Shown in pieces: positions 1-7,640 of a DNA stretch of 64,000 bases. The position numbers and the translations under genes were made by a program. Position 1 is the first letter of the stretch; every line of letters starts with the position of its first letter. The DNA is taken from assembly GCF_023952475.1 (NCBI RefSeq), contig NZ_JALHRX010000002.1:372001-436000 (forward strand), written 5' to 3'. The DNA comes from Cupriavidus sp. WGlv3. Its GTDB lineage: Bacteria > Pseudomonadota > Gammaproteobacteria > Burkholderiales > Burkholderiaceae. The notes under the pieces are model-generated. The model worked only from the letters and a program-made list of their open reading frames with translations. It made no database searches and had not been told where the DNA came from.

Positions 1-491
1 ACCAGGAAGTCGTGCACCCGGCGTGCAAAGGGCCCGCGGATTTCCACCGCATAGTCCTGCTTGGCCAGCGGCCCGAACTGGTACAGGTGCTGCGCCGAGA
101 AATTGAGACCGCCGACGAACGCCACCTCGGCATCGACGGCGATCAGCTTGCGGTGCATGCGCCGGAAGATGTGGGTGCGCACCCCGAACAGCCGCGGCCG
201 CGGCGAAAATGTGCAGAACTGCACGCCTGCATCGACCAGCCCGGCAATAAAGGCCGGCGACAGGTCATGCGAGCCGAAGCCGTCCACCGTCAGCGCCACG
301 CGCACGCCGCGGCGCGCCGCGGCCAGCAGTGCCGCGTGCAATTTGTGGCCTACCTCGTCTTCAAACAGGATAAAAGTTTCCAGCAGTACGCTTTCGCGCG
401 CGTGCGCAATGGCGTCGAACACGCACGGAAAATACTCCTCGCCGTTCTCCAGCAGGCGGAAGTGGTCGGAAGCGGACGGAAGCGGTGTCAT
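1..491 (-). CDS. clsB: Cardiolipin synthase B-like phospholipase D protein (3' end outside window)
   Basis: Only about the first 163 codons are present; the gene runs off the left edge. The ATG is the complement of 489-491. The protein has the first HKD motif of the phospholipase D superfamily: H113, K115 and D120 in RMHRKLIAVD, followed by FVGGLNFS. This arrangement, with no N-terminal membrane segments, fits the ClsB type, which condenses phospholipids into cardiolipin at the inner membrane. The second HKD motif would lie beyond the edge. It follows the small membrane protein at 546-902 on the same strand, 54 bp downstream, so the two may be co-transcribed. A second PLD-family gene, of the ClsA-like type, lies at 60.8-62.1 kb. 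Confidence 0.85.
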   Translation of the reverse strand, partial: MTPLPSASDHFRLLENGEEYFPCVFDAIAHARESVLLETFILFEDEVGHKLHAALLAAARRGVRVALTVDGFGSHDLSPAFIAGLVDAGVQFCTFSPRPRLFGVRTHIFRRMHRKLIAVDAEVAFVGGLNFSAQHLYQFGPLAKQDYAVEIRGPFARRVHDFL

Positions 492-545
492 GGCCGGGGA
501 ATCGCCGCAAACACCATGCCAGCGACAACCGCACGCCAGCCGCAA

Positions 546-902
546 CTAACCTCGGCGACGGCCGCGCCGCCAGCGCGCCAGCACTGCGGCGGCCAGCGCA
601 CCGGCTACCAGTCCCGCAAAAAAGATCGCCGCCGCCATGCCACTCCATGCGCCCGCGCCAGCATCTTCGGCGCCGCCCCGCGCCAGCGGCGCCAGCGACT
701 GCCAGTCGGCGGCGGTGAACTGCGTCATCGCGGGCGCGCCATCCAGGCCATACACGCAGACCTCGCCGCCCGGCAGCTTGCAAAAGCGCGCCGGCGGACA
801 ACTGCGCAGGATGGCCTGGGTCTCGCCTTCACCGCAGCGGGCGCCGGCGCTGCGCAGCACCTGGATGGTGACGTCGGGATGCTTGGTCAGTTGTTCGGGC
901 AT
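546..902 (-). CDS. Small single-pass membrane protein of unknown function
   Basis: This 118-residue protein is not one I recognise. The N-terminal two thirds are soluble-looking, with three cysteines (C23, C35, C41) and a C-x5-C spacing around SCPPARFCKLPG. A single hydrophobic segment follows near the C-terminus (about residues 88-108, AAAIFFAGLVAGALAAAVLA). The protein ends in a run of arginines, consistent with a C-terminal tail anchor with a cytoplasmic end. It lies 54 bp upstream of the clsB-like gene on the same strand and could share its transcript. The opposite strand is also open here, but the membrane segment and the start in good context favour this strand. Confidence 0.6.
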   Translation of the reverse strand: MPEQLTKHPDVTIQVLRSAGARCGEGETQAILRSCPPARFCKLPGGEVCVYGLDGAPAMTQFTAADWQSLAPLARGGAEDAGAGAWSGMAAAIFFAGLVAGALAAAVLARWRRGRRRG

Positions 903-1004
903 GGCGGCCTCCCATGGCTTGCAGACGCAGAGACGCGTGACGCGTTCCTACAGCGTAGGCCTTATACCGCGCGGGCATATCGCCATGCGTAAACGCTCGT
1001 TCGT

Positions 1005-1030
1005 CCATTGGCTGCTTTTCCATACAATGG
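1005..1030 (+). promoter_or_regulatory. Probable promoter with inverted repeat upstream of the MetQ-like gene
   Basis: A 6-bp inverted repeat, CCATTG at 1005-1010 and CAATGG at 1025-1030, brackets a -10-like TACAAT (1023-1028). The best -35 match 17 bp further up is weak (TTCGTC at 1000-1005). The element lies about 57 bp before the ATG. No SAM riboswitch-like structure is evident between it and the gene. The promoter call is inference. Confidence 0.35.
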
Positions 1031-1086
1031 CCCGATGCCACGGCGCGACGCCGCGGCCACACCACCACATCAAAGGGGAGCATCCG

Positions 1087-1908
1087 ATGCAATACGGGAA
1101 ATCCGGCCTGGCCGCGCGGCTGGCGGCAGTCGTGCTAGCGCTGGGCGTGGTGCAAGGCGCCGGCGCGGCCGATCCGGACAAGAAGGAAATCCGCTTCGGC
1201 GCCAGCGCCGGCCCCTATGCCGACCAGATCCGCTATGGCATCAAGCCGGTGCTGGAACAGCGCGGCTACAAGGTCACCATCGTCGAGTTCAGCGACTATG
1301 TGCAGCCGAACCTGGCGCTGGCTGACGGCGCCATCGACGCCAACGCCTTCCAGCACGTGGCCTACCTGAAGAAGTTCTCGGCCGACCGCAAGCTAGCGCT
1401 GAGCGACGTGATCCAGGTGCCAACCGCGCCGATCGGCATCTACAGCCGCAAGCACAAGGCACTGGCCGAGGTGAAGCCGGGCAACACCGTGTCGCTGCCG
1501 AACGACCCGACCAACCTGGCGCGCGCCATCGCCATCCTGCAGCAGATCGGCTGGGTCACGCTCAAGCCCGGCACCGATCCGATCCGCGCCAGCGAACGCG
1601 ATATCGACGCCAACCCGCACAAGCTCAAGCTGATCCAGCTGGAGGCCGCGCAGCTGCCGCGCTCGCTCGACGATGTCGACTATGCCTTCGTCAACGGCAA
1701 CTATGCGCTGGCCTCGGGCCTGAAGCTGACCTCGGCGCTGGCGCTGGAGAAGATTCCGGACTACTACATGAACCTGGTCGCGGTGAAGACCGCCGACCTG
1801 AACAAGCCCTTCGTCAGGGACATCCGCGAGGCCTACCAGTCCGCCCAGTTCAAGGCGGTGACGCAACAGCGCTTTGCCGGCTTCGTGCCGCCGCCGTACC
1901 AGCGCTGA
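1087..1908 (+). CDS. MetQ/NlpA-family ABC transporter substrate-binding protein
   Basis: This 273-residue periplasmic protein belongs to the NlpA/MetQ family, which binds methionine or related amino acids for an ABC importer. The ATG at 1087 follows AAAGGGGAG by 6 bp. It has a Sec signal (positive start, hydrophobic 10-24, AGA-A cleavage near 27). The mature domain shows the family features IRFGASAGPYADQIRYGIKP, FQHVAYL and YAFVNGNYA. Unlike typical NlpA/MetQ proteins it has no lipobox and no cysteine at all, so it should be a soluble periplasmic protein. No metN or metI homologue is next to it, so the partner ABC transporter must be elsewhere. The substrate cannot be told from sequence alone. 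Confidence 0.85.
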   Translation: MQYGKSGLAARLAAVVLALGVVQGAGAADPDKKEIRFGASAGPYADQIRYGIKPVLEQRGYKVTIVEFSDYVQPNLALADGAIDANAFQHVAYLKKFSADRKLALSDVIQVPTAPIGIYSRKHKALAEVKPGNTVSLPNDPTNLARAIAILQQIGWVTLKPGTDPIRASERDIDANPHKLKLIQLEAAQLPRSLDDVDYAFVNGNYALASGLKLTSALALEKIPDYYMNLVAVKTADLNKPFVRDIREAYQSAQFKAVTQQRFAGFVPPPYQR

Positions 1909-1936
1909 GCCCCCCTGCGCGCATTGTTCTGGTTTC

Positions 1937-1953
1937 CTGGATGATCTATCCAG
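1937..1953. promoter_or_regulatory. 6-bp inverted repeat upstream of the SDR gene
   Basis: CTGGAT (1937-1942) and ATCCAG (1948-1953) are separated by five bases. The dyad lies 75 bp before the SDR start, in the gap after the MetQ-like gene. It is a candidate operator for the LysR protein encoded downstream; this is inference from position only. Confidence 0.25.
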
Positions 1954-2027
1954 TCCCCGCCGATTTATTCCGCAGTCCCGGCCGCCTAAGCTGAAGCCTC
2001 CTTCGACGCATCCACAGGAGAGTTTCC

Positions 2028-2801
2028 ATGGCTGACCATTCCATCCGCGGCAAGGTCGCGCTGATCGCCGGCGGCGCCAAGAACCTGGGCGGGCTGATCG
2101 CGCGCGACCTGGCCGCCCAGGGCGCGCGCGCCATCGCCATCCACTACAACAGCGCGGCCTCGCGCGCCGACGCCGAGACCACGGTCCGGGCGCTCCAGGC
2201 AAGCGGTGCACAGGCGGTGGCGCTGCAGGCGGACCTCACCAGCGCGAGCGCGGTCGAGCGGCTGTTTGCCGATGCCGTGGCCGCGGTGGGCCGCCCCGAT
2301 ATCGCCATCAACACGGTGGGCAAGGTACTGAAGAAGCCGTTCGCCGAGATCAGCGAGGCCGAGTACGACGAGATGTCGGCCGTCAACGCCAAGAGCGCGT
2401 TCTTCTTCCTGAAGGAAGCCGGCCGCCACGTCAACGACCACGGCAAGATCGTGACGCTGGTGACCTCGCTGCTGGGCGCGTTCACGCCCTTCTATGCCGC
2501 CTATGCCGGCACCAAGGCGCCGGTTGAACACTTTACCCGCGCCGCGGCCAAGGAGTTCGGCGCGCGCGGCATCTCGGTGACGGCGGTGGGGCCGGGTCCG
2601 ATGGACACGCCGTTCTTCTACGGCCAGGAAGGCGACGATGCCGTGGCCTATCACAAGAGCGCGGCCGCGCTGTCGCCGTTCTCGCCGACGGGACTGACGC
2701 ATATCGAGGATGTGGTGCCCTTTATCCGCCATCTGGTCAGCGACGGCTGGTGGATCACCGGCCAGACCATGCTGATCAACGGCGGGTACACGACCAAGTA
2801 A
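2028..2801 (+). CDS. Short-chain dehydrogenase/reductase (SDR)
   Basis: This classical 257-residue SDR has an N-terminal nucleotide-binding loop IAGGAKNLGGLIA (a variant of TGxxxGxG), INTVGK in place of the usual NNAG, and the catalytic Ser-Tyr-Lys pattern TSLLG...YAGTK near residues 144-162. The ATG follows an AGGAG-like ribosome site. The C-terminal end (GQTMLINGGYTTK) is typical of the family. The substrate is unknown. The LysR gene starts 66 bp downstream in the same direction, so the pair may form a small transcriptional unit. The 119 bp upstream holds a 6-bp dyad (CTGGAT/ATCCAG, 1937-1953) that could be an operator. Confidence 0.88.
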   Translation: MADHSIRGKVALIAGGAKNLGGLIARDLAAQGARAIAIHYNSAASRADAETTVRALQASGAQAVALQADLTSASAVERLFADAVAAVGRPDIAINTVGKVLKKPFAEISEAEYDEMSAVNAKSAFFFLKEAGRHVNDHGKIVTLVTSLLGAFTPFYAAYAGTKAPVEHFTRAAAKEFGARGISVTAVGPGPMDTPFFYGQEGDDAVAYHKSAAALSPFSPTGLTHIEDVVPFIRHLVSDGWWITGQTMLINGGYTTK

Positions 2802-2867
2802 GCCGCCGCGCCGCTCTGGTGCGCGCACGCATTGCAGGTATGCTTGCGCCATCGACAAGCGAGACGT

Positions 2868-3776
2868 ATGGACAGATTCGACCAGTACCGCGTATTCCTG
2901 CAGGTGGCCGAGATGGGCAGCTTCATCAAGGCCGCGCATGCGCTGGGGCTGCCGCGCGCGTCGGTGTCGGCGGCGGTGCAGGACCTGGAGGCCCAGGTCG
3001 GCACGCGCCTGCTGCACCGGACCACGCGGCAGGTGCGGCTGAGCGCCGACGGCGCGCAATTGCTCGAACGATTGCGCCCGCTGCTGGCCGAGGTCGAGGA
3101 TATCGACCAGTTGTTCCACGCCGGCCAGCGCCAGGCCAGCGGCCGTCTCAACGTCGATATGCCGAGCCGCATCGCGCGCCGGCTGGTGGCACCGGCACTG
3201 CCCGCACTGTTGCGGCGCCATCCGCGGCTGCAGCTGTCGCTTGGTTCCAGCGACCGCGCCATCGACCTGGTGCAGGAGGGCGTCGACTGCGCGGTGCGCT
3301 TCGGCGTGCTGGCCGACAGCAGCCTGGTGGTGCGGCCGCTGGGCCGGATCGCGCTGGTCAACTGCGCCAGTCCGGCTTATCTGCGCGAACACGGCGAGCC
3401 CCGTGATCCGGCCGATCTGCGCCGCGGCCACCTCGCGGTGGGCTACGCCAGTCCGCGCACCGGCCGCGACCTGCCGTGGGAATTCCTGGATGCCGATGGC
3501 AGCGCGCGTGCGGCCGATGTGGCAACGCGCGTCTCCGTCAACAATGCCGAAAGCTATATCGCCTGCTGCCTCGCCGGCATCGGGATGATCCAGATCCCGC
3601 GCTTCGACGTGCAGCACCTGCTCGACAGCGGACAATTGCTGGAAATCATGCCCGACTGGCGCCCGCCCACCATGCCGGTGTCGCTGCTTTATCCGCACCG
3701 CCGCCAGCGCTCGGCACGGCTCGCGGTGTTCCTGGAGTGGTTCCGCGCGCTGATGCAGCCGCACCTGCAAGGCTGA
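2868..3776 (+). CDS. LysR-family transcriptional regulator
   Basis: This 302-residue LysR-type regulator has an N-terminal winged helix-turn-helix (residues 1-60: DRFDQYRVFLQVAEMGSF, RASVSAAVQDLE, GTRLLHRTTR) and a periplasmic-binding-fold effector domain after residue 85. The ATG at 2868 gives the standard LysR N-terminus. It belongs to the LTTR subgroup with the RTTRxVxLxxDG motif. It follows the SDR gene in the same direction, which is the likely target or co-regulated partner. The effector is unknown. Confidence 0.9.
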   Translation: MDRFDQYRVFLQVAEMGSFIKAAHALGLPRASVSAAVQDLEAQVGTRLLHRTTRQVRLSADGAQLLERLRPLLAEVEDIDQLFHAGQRQASGRLNVDMPSRIARRLVAPALPALLRRHPRLQLSLGSSDRAIDLVQEGVDCAVRFGVLADSSLVVRPLGRIALVNCASPAYLREHGEPRDPADLRRGHLAVGYASPRTGRDLPWEFLDADGSARAADVATRVSVNNAESYIACCLAGIGMIQIPRFDVQHLLDSGQLLEIMPDWRPPTMPVSLLYPHRRQRSARLAVFLEWFRALMQPHLQG

Positions 3777-3987
3777 GCGGCGGCCCGCGCGGGCATCGCC
3801 GCATTGTGCGCAGCAAGACAATTTCGCGCCGCGCCGGCCGCGCAAATGCCCTACACTCAAGCTCAAGTCCCCCGCGCCCAAAAAGCACGGCAGGGATCAC
3901 AACGCGATCATTGCCGCGGAGGGCTGCGAAGATCCTCGCCCCGGTCCGCGCGGATCCTGTCGAGACAACCGCATCGAGAGACCTGCC

Positions 3988-5073
3988 ATGTCCACGGTTG
4001 CGCGCTTTGAGATCGGCCATACCCGCTACCTTGCCCCACCGGGCGACACCACTCCCACCACCGCTTCCCCTCCCCCGTTCGCGAGCGATCCTGACGCACT
4101 GGTGCCGCTGTACCAGGCGATGGTGCTGACGCGCCAGTTCGACCTGAAGGCAATCGCGCTGCAGCGCACCGGCAAGATCGGCACCTTCGCCTCGGCGCTG
4201 GGCCAGGAGGCGATCGGCGTGGGCGTGGCCTACGCCATGCGGCCGGAGGATGTGCTGGTGCCCTCGTACCGCGACCACGCCGCGCAGTTTGTGCGCGGTG
4301 TCACGATGACCGAGAGCCTGCTGTACTGGGGTGGCGACGAGCGCGGCAGCGGCTTTGGCGCGGCGCCGCATGACTTTGCCAACTGCGTGCCGATCGGCAC
4401 CCAGGTGTGCCACGCAGCCGGCGCCGCCTACGCGTTCCAGCTGCGTCGCGAGCCGCGCGTGGCGGTCTGCCTGCTGGGCGACGGCGGCACCTCCAAGGGC
4501 GACTTCTATGAAGGCATGAACATGGCCGGCGCCTGGCGCGCGCCGCTGGTGATCGTGATCAACAACAACCAGTGGGCGATCTCGATGCCGCGCAGCGGCC
4601 AGACCGCGGCGCAGACGCTGGCGCAGAAGGCCATTGCCGCGGGCATCCCGGGCGAGCAGGTCGACGGCAACGACGTGGTCGCAGTGCGCCACCGCGTCGG
4701 TGAAGCCATCGCGCGCGCGCGCGACGGCGGCGGCCCCGCGCTGATCGAGGCCATCACCTACCGGCTGGGCGACCACACCACCGCCGACGATGCCTCGCGC
4801 TACCGCGACGAGGCCAGCGTCAAGGCGCACTGGCAGCACGAGCCGCTGCTGCGGCTGCGCACCCACCTGCTGGCGCTGCATGCCTGGGATGCGGCGCGCG
4901 AGGAGGCGCTGGTCAGGGCGTGTTCGCAGCAGGTGGCGCAGGCGGTCGAAGCCTACCTGGCGATGCCGCCGCCGGACCCGGCCGCGATGTTCGACTGCCT
5001 GTACGCGGCCATGCCGGCCGAACTGCAGGCGCAACTGGAGATCGCGCGGCGCTTCCCGGGGCAGCACGGCTAG
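3988..5073 (+). CDS. pdhA: 2-oxoacid dehydrogenase E1 component, alpha subunit
   Basis: This 361-residue thiamine-diphosphate-dependent E1alpha subunit belongs to a heterotetrameric 2-oxoacid dehydrogenase (pyruvate or branched-chain type). The ThDP/Mg motif runs from GDGGTSKGDF (residues 164-173) to INNNQWAIS (191-199). The alpha-type signatures VPSYRDHAAQ and YRLGDHTTADD are also present. The first 30 residues are a Pro/Thr-rich leader, as in this E1alpha type. The E1beta and E2 genes follow with gaps of 61 and 45 bp, so E1 and E2 are made together. No E3 gene is linked. The split E1 with a single-lipoyl E2 differs from the homodimeric AceE type usual in housekeeping proteobacterial complexes. 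The true substrate (pyruvate, acetoin or branched-chain 2-oxoacids) is not resolved. Confidence 0.85.
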   Translation: MSTVARFEIGHTRYLAPPGDTTPTTASPPPFASDPDALVPLYQAMVLTRQFDLKAIALQRTGKIGTFASALGQEAIGVGVAYAMRPEDVLVPSYRDHAAQFVRGVTMTESLLYWGGDERGSGFGAAPHDFANCVPIGTQVCHAAGAAYAFQLRREPRVAVCLLGDGGTSKGDFYEGMNMAGAWRAPLVIVINNNQWAISMPRSGQTAAQTLAQKAIAAGIPGEQVDGNDVVAVRHRVGEAIARARDGGGPALIEAITYRLGDHTTADDASRYRDEASVKAHWQHEPLLRLRTHLLALHAWDAAREEALVRACSQQVAQAVEAYLAMPPPDPAAMFDCLYAAMPAELQAQLEIARRFPGQHG

Positions 5074-5134
5074 CCGCCGCTGCACGGGCACTCGTCCGCA
5101 CTCCTCCATCGAACCGGCCCACAGCGAGCGAACC

Positions 5135-6112
5135 ATGGCGGAAATCAATCTGGTCGAAGCAGTCAACCTGGCGCTGGCCCATGCGCTGGAGCACGATCCC
5201 GATGTGCTGCTGCTGGGCGAGGACATCGGCGTCAACGGCGGCGTGTTCCGCGCCACTGTGGGCCTGCAGGCGCGCTTCGGCGCCGCGCGCGTCATGGATA
5301 CGCCGCTGGCCGAAGGCGGCATCGTCGGCGCGGCCATCGGCATGGCGGCGATGGGGCTCAAACCCGTGGCCGAGATCCAGTTCACCGGCTTCATCTACCC
5401 GGCGGTCGATCACATCATCAACCACGCCGCGCGCATGCGGCACCGCACGCGCGGGCGCCTGGCCTGCCCGCTGGTGGTGCGCTCGCCGTGCGGCGCGGGC
5501 ATCCACGCGCCCGAGCACCATTCCGAAAGCCCGGAGGCGATGTTCGCGCATATGCCGGGCATCCGCGTGGTAGTGCCGTCATCGCCCGCGCGCGCGTACG
5601 GGCTGCTGCTGGCCGCGATTGCCGACCCCGATCCGGTGATCTTCCTCGAGCCCACGCGGCTGTACCGGCTGTTCCGACAGGAAGTGGCCGACGACGGCGC
5701 CGCGCTGCCGCTCGATACCTGCTTCACGCTGCGCGAAGGCAGCGACCTTACGCTGGTGAGCTGGGGCGCGATGGTGCAGGAGACGCTGGCCGCCGCCGAC
5801 GCGCTGGCCGCCGAAGGCGTGACCGCGACCGTTATCGACGTGGCCACGCTCAAGCCGCTCGACATGCAGACCATCCTGGACGCGGTCACGCGCACCGGCC
5901 GCTGCGTGATCGTGCACGAGGCCCCGCGCACCGCCGGCTTCGGCGCCGAGATCGCGGCGCAACTGGCCGATGCGGGACTGTACTCGCTGGCCGCGCCGGT
6001 GCAGCGCGTGACCGGCTTCGATACCGTGGTGCCGCTGGCGCGGCTGGAATACACGTACCTGCCCGGCGTCGCGCGCATCGTCGATGCCGCGCGCAGGGCG
6101 CTGGCGGCGTAG
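5135..6112 (+). CDS. pdhB: 2-oxoacid dehydrogenase E1 component, beta subunit
   Basis: This 325-residue E1beta subunit pairs with the upstream E1alpha. It begins MAEINLVEAVNLALAHALE, then LLGEDIGVNGGVFRAT, the family signature around the ThDP site. TPLAEGGIVGAAIGMA, EIQFTGFIYPAVDHI and RSPCGAGIHAPEHHSES (the last containing the conserved histidines) follow. The C-terminal transketolase domain holds DVATLKPLD and VHEAPRTAGFGAEI. The length is typical. The ATG at 5135 is the first one preserving the conserved N-terminus. The gap to E2 is 45 bp. Confidence 0.9.
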   Translation: MAEINLVEAVNLALAHALEHDPDVLLLGEDIGVNGGVFRATVGLQARFGAARVMDTPLAEGGIVGAAIGMAAMGLKPVAEIQFTGFIYPAVDHIINHAARMRHRTRGRLACPLVVRSPCGAGIHAPEHHSESPEAMFAHMPGIRVVVPSSPARAYGLLLAAIADPDPVIFLEPTRLYRLFRQEVADDGAALPLDTCFTLREGSDLTLVSWGAMVQETLAAADALAAEGVTATVIDVATLKPLDMQTILDAVTRTGRCVIVHEAPRTAGFGAEIAAQLADAGLYSLAAPVQRVTGFDTVVPLARLEYTYLPGVARIVDAARRALAA

Positions 6113-6157
6113 GCGCCAGCCAGTGCGCGCAATGTTCAAGCCTGCCAAGGAGGACCG

Positions 6158-7276
6158 ATGAGAGTCTTCAAACTGCCCGACCTGGGCGAAGGCCTGCAGG
6201 AGGCCGAGATCGTGGCCTGGCACGTCAAGACCGGCGATACCGTGGCCGCGGACCAGCCGCTGCTGTCGGTGGAGACCGCCAAGGCGATCGTCGAGATCCC
6301 GTCGCCTTATGCGGGCAGCATCGGCAAGCTGTTCGCGCAGCCGGGCGACATCGTGCACCTGGGCGCGCCGCTGGTCGCCTTCGAGGGTGCCGGCGACGAT
6401 GCCGACGCCGGCACCGTGGTGGGCTCGGTCCAGGTCGGCACGCACGTGGCCAGCGAAGCAGCGCCACCCGGCACCGCGGCGCCCGCGGCGGGCATGGCCG
6501 CGCGCGTCAAGGCCACACCCGCGGTGCGCGCGCTGGCGCGCCGGCTTGGCGTCGACCTGGCGATGGCCACCGCCTCGGGGCCGGAAGGGGTGGTCACCGC
6601 GGCCGACGTGGAACGCGTCGCCAGCACGCTGGCCGAGCTGGGTGCGCCCGAGGAACTGCGCGGCGTGCGCCGCGCGATGGCGCAGAACATGGCGCGCGCG
6701 CAGGCGGAAGTGGCCGCCGCCACCGTGATGGACGACGCCGACATCCACGCCTGGCACGCCGGCGCCGACGTCACCATCCGGCTGGTGCGCGCGCTGGTGG
6801 CCGGCTGCCGCGCCGAGCCCGGGCTCAATGCCTGGTATGAAGGGCAAACCGGGCGCCGCCACGTGCTGAAGAAGATCGACGTCGGCATTGCCGCGGACCT
6901 GCCCGAGGGCCTGTTCGTGCCGGTGCTGCGCGACGTCGGCAACCGCGACGCCGCCGACCTGCGCCACGGCCTCGACCGCATGCGCGCCGACATCCGCGCG
7001 CGCACCATCGCCCCCGAGGAAATGCGCGGCAACACCATCACGCTGTCCAACTTCGGCATGATCGCGGGGCGCTATGCCGCGCCCATCGTGGTGCCGCCCA
7101 CCGTGGCGATCCTGGGCGCGGGACGCGTGCGCGACGAAGTGGTCGCGGCCGCCGGCGCGCCCGCGGTGCACCGGGTGATGCCGCTGAGCCTGACCTTCGA
7201 CCATCGCGTGGTCACGGGCGGGGAAGCCGCGCGCTTCCTGGCGGCGGTGATCGCGGATCTGGAGATGGCGGAGTAA
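6158..7276 (+). CDS. pdhC: Dihydrolipoamide acyltransferase (E2) with one lipoyl domain
   Basis: This 372-residue E2 core has an N-terminal lipoyl domain (residues 2-76; lipoyl lysine K42 in ETAKAIVEI) and a short Ala/Pro linker. Next come a peripheral subunit-binding domain (about 117-153, KATPAVRALARRLGVDL) and the catalytic acetyltransferase domain (about 165-372). The catalytic histidine is H349 in FDHRVVTGGEAARFL. The usual DHRxxDG motif here reads DHRVVTGG, with Thr at the Asp position. The ATG follows AAGGAGG closely. It is the third gene of the E1alpha-E1beta-E2 operon. The E3 partner must come from another locus. A small hairpin and a palindromic repeat follow the stop. Confidence 0.9.
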   Translation: MRVFKLPDLGEGLQEAEIVAWHVKTGDTVAADQPLLSVETAKAIVEIPSPYAGSIGKLFAQPGDIVHLGAPLVAFEGAGDDADAGTVVGSVQVGTHVASEAAPPGTAAPAAGMAARVKATPAVRALARRLGVDLAMATASGPEGVVTAADVERVASTLAELGAPEELRGVRRAMAQNMARAQAEVAAATVMDDADIHAWHAGADVTIRLVRALVAGCRAEPGLNAWYEGQTGRRHVLKKIDVGIAADLPEGLFVPVLRDVGNRDAADLRHGLDRMRADIRARTIAPEEMRGNTITLSNFGMIAGRYAAPIVVPPTVAILGAGRVRDEVVAAAGAPAVHRVMPLSLTFDHRVVTGGEAARFLAAVIADLEMAE

Positions 7277-7283
7277 GGAAGAC

Positions 7284-7300
7284 TACTGGTTTTGCCAGTA
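7284..7300 (+). terminator. Possible hairpin after the E2 gene
   Basis: TACTGG (7284-7289) and CCAGTA (7295-7300) form a 6-bp stem with a TTTTG loop, eight bases after the E2 stop codon. There is no U-tract behind it, so intrinsic termination is uncertain. The larger palindrome at 7316-7335 follows and may help. Confidence 0.3.
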
Positions 7301-7315
7301 CCAGCTGTGTGCTCC

Positions 7316-7335
7316 CTCTCCCGCAAGCGGGAGAG
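7316..7335. repeat. Dispersed palindromic repeat (CTCTCCCGC/GCGGGAGAG)
   Basis: This is a perfect 9-bp inverted repeat with a two-base AA centre. A related element, CCCTCTCC...GGAGAGGG, sits between narJ and narI at 33058-33081. From general knowledge, short palindromes of this type are scattered between genes in Burkholderiales genomes. Here it lies between the 2-oxoacid dehydrogenase operon and a small regulator gene, where it can act as an RNA hairpin. Confidence 0.6.
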
Positions 7336-7444
7336 AGGAGCAAACCGTCCGCGTGCCAGCCGCCCTCGGTTGCCGCGGCAGCGCTGTATATAATGCCCTT
7401 CCCATCGCCGCCGCCATCACCGGCCCGGACCGCCGCACACCCTC

Positions 7445-7639
7445 ATGGAATCCAAGACCGCCCGCCTGACCATCCTGATCGACCCGGTCAAGAAGAAGGC
7501 CTTTGAAACACTGTGCGCCGCGCAGGACCTGACGCCGTCGCAGGTGGTGCGCCAGCTGATCCGCGATTACCTGGCGCAGCACGGCGTGGATTACGCCACC
7601 AAGCCGAAGCCGGCGGGCAGCACGCGCCAGAAGAAGTAA
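7445..7639 (+). CDS. Small ribbon-helix-helix (CopG-like) protein
   Basis: This 64-residue basic protein has a ribbon-helix-helix fold pattern: a beta strand RLTILIDP (7-14), helix KKKAFETLCAAQ, turn DLTPSQ and helix VVRQLIRDYLAQHG, then a Lys-rich tail. Such proteins are DNA-binding repressors or antitoxins. No toxin-like gene is adjacent, so it is more likely a stand-alone regulator. It converges with the SulP gene, whose stop is two bases away. The target is unknown. Confidence 0.7.
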   Translation: MESKTARLTILIDPVKKKAFETLCAAQDLTPSQVVRQLIRDYLAQHGVDYATKPKPAGSTRQKK

Positions 7640-7640
7640 C

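Noticed and set aside
1031..1086. A possible SAM or amino-acid riboswitch before the MetQ-like gene
   Set aside because: The leader after the -10-like box is under 60 bases and shows no conserved riboswitch core.
1986..3881. A 631-codon minus-strand frame across the SDR and LysR genes
   Set aside because: It covers two well-supported plus-strand genes and has the composition of antisense high-GC DNA.
7316..7335. Treating the two CTCTCCC palindromes as a CRISPR-like array or as insertion-sequence ends
   Set aside because: The copies are single and 26 kb apart, with no spacers, transposase or target-site duplications.
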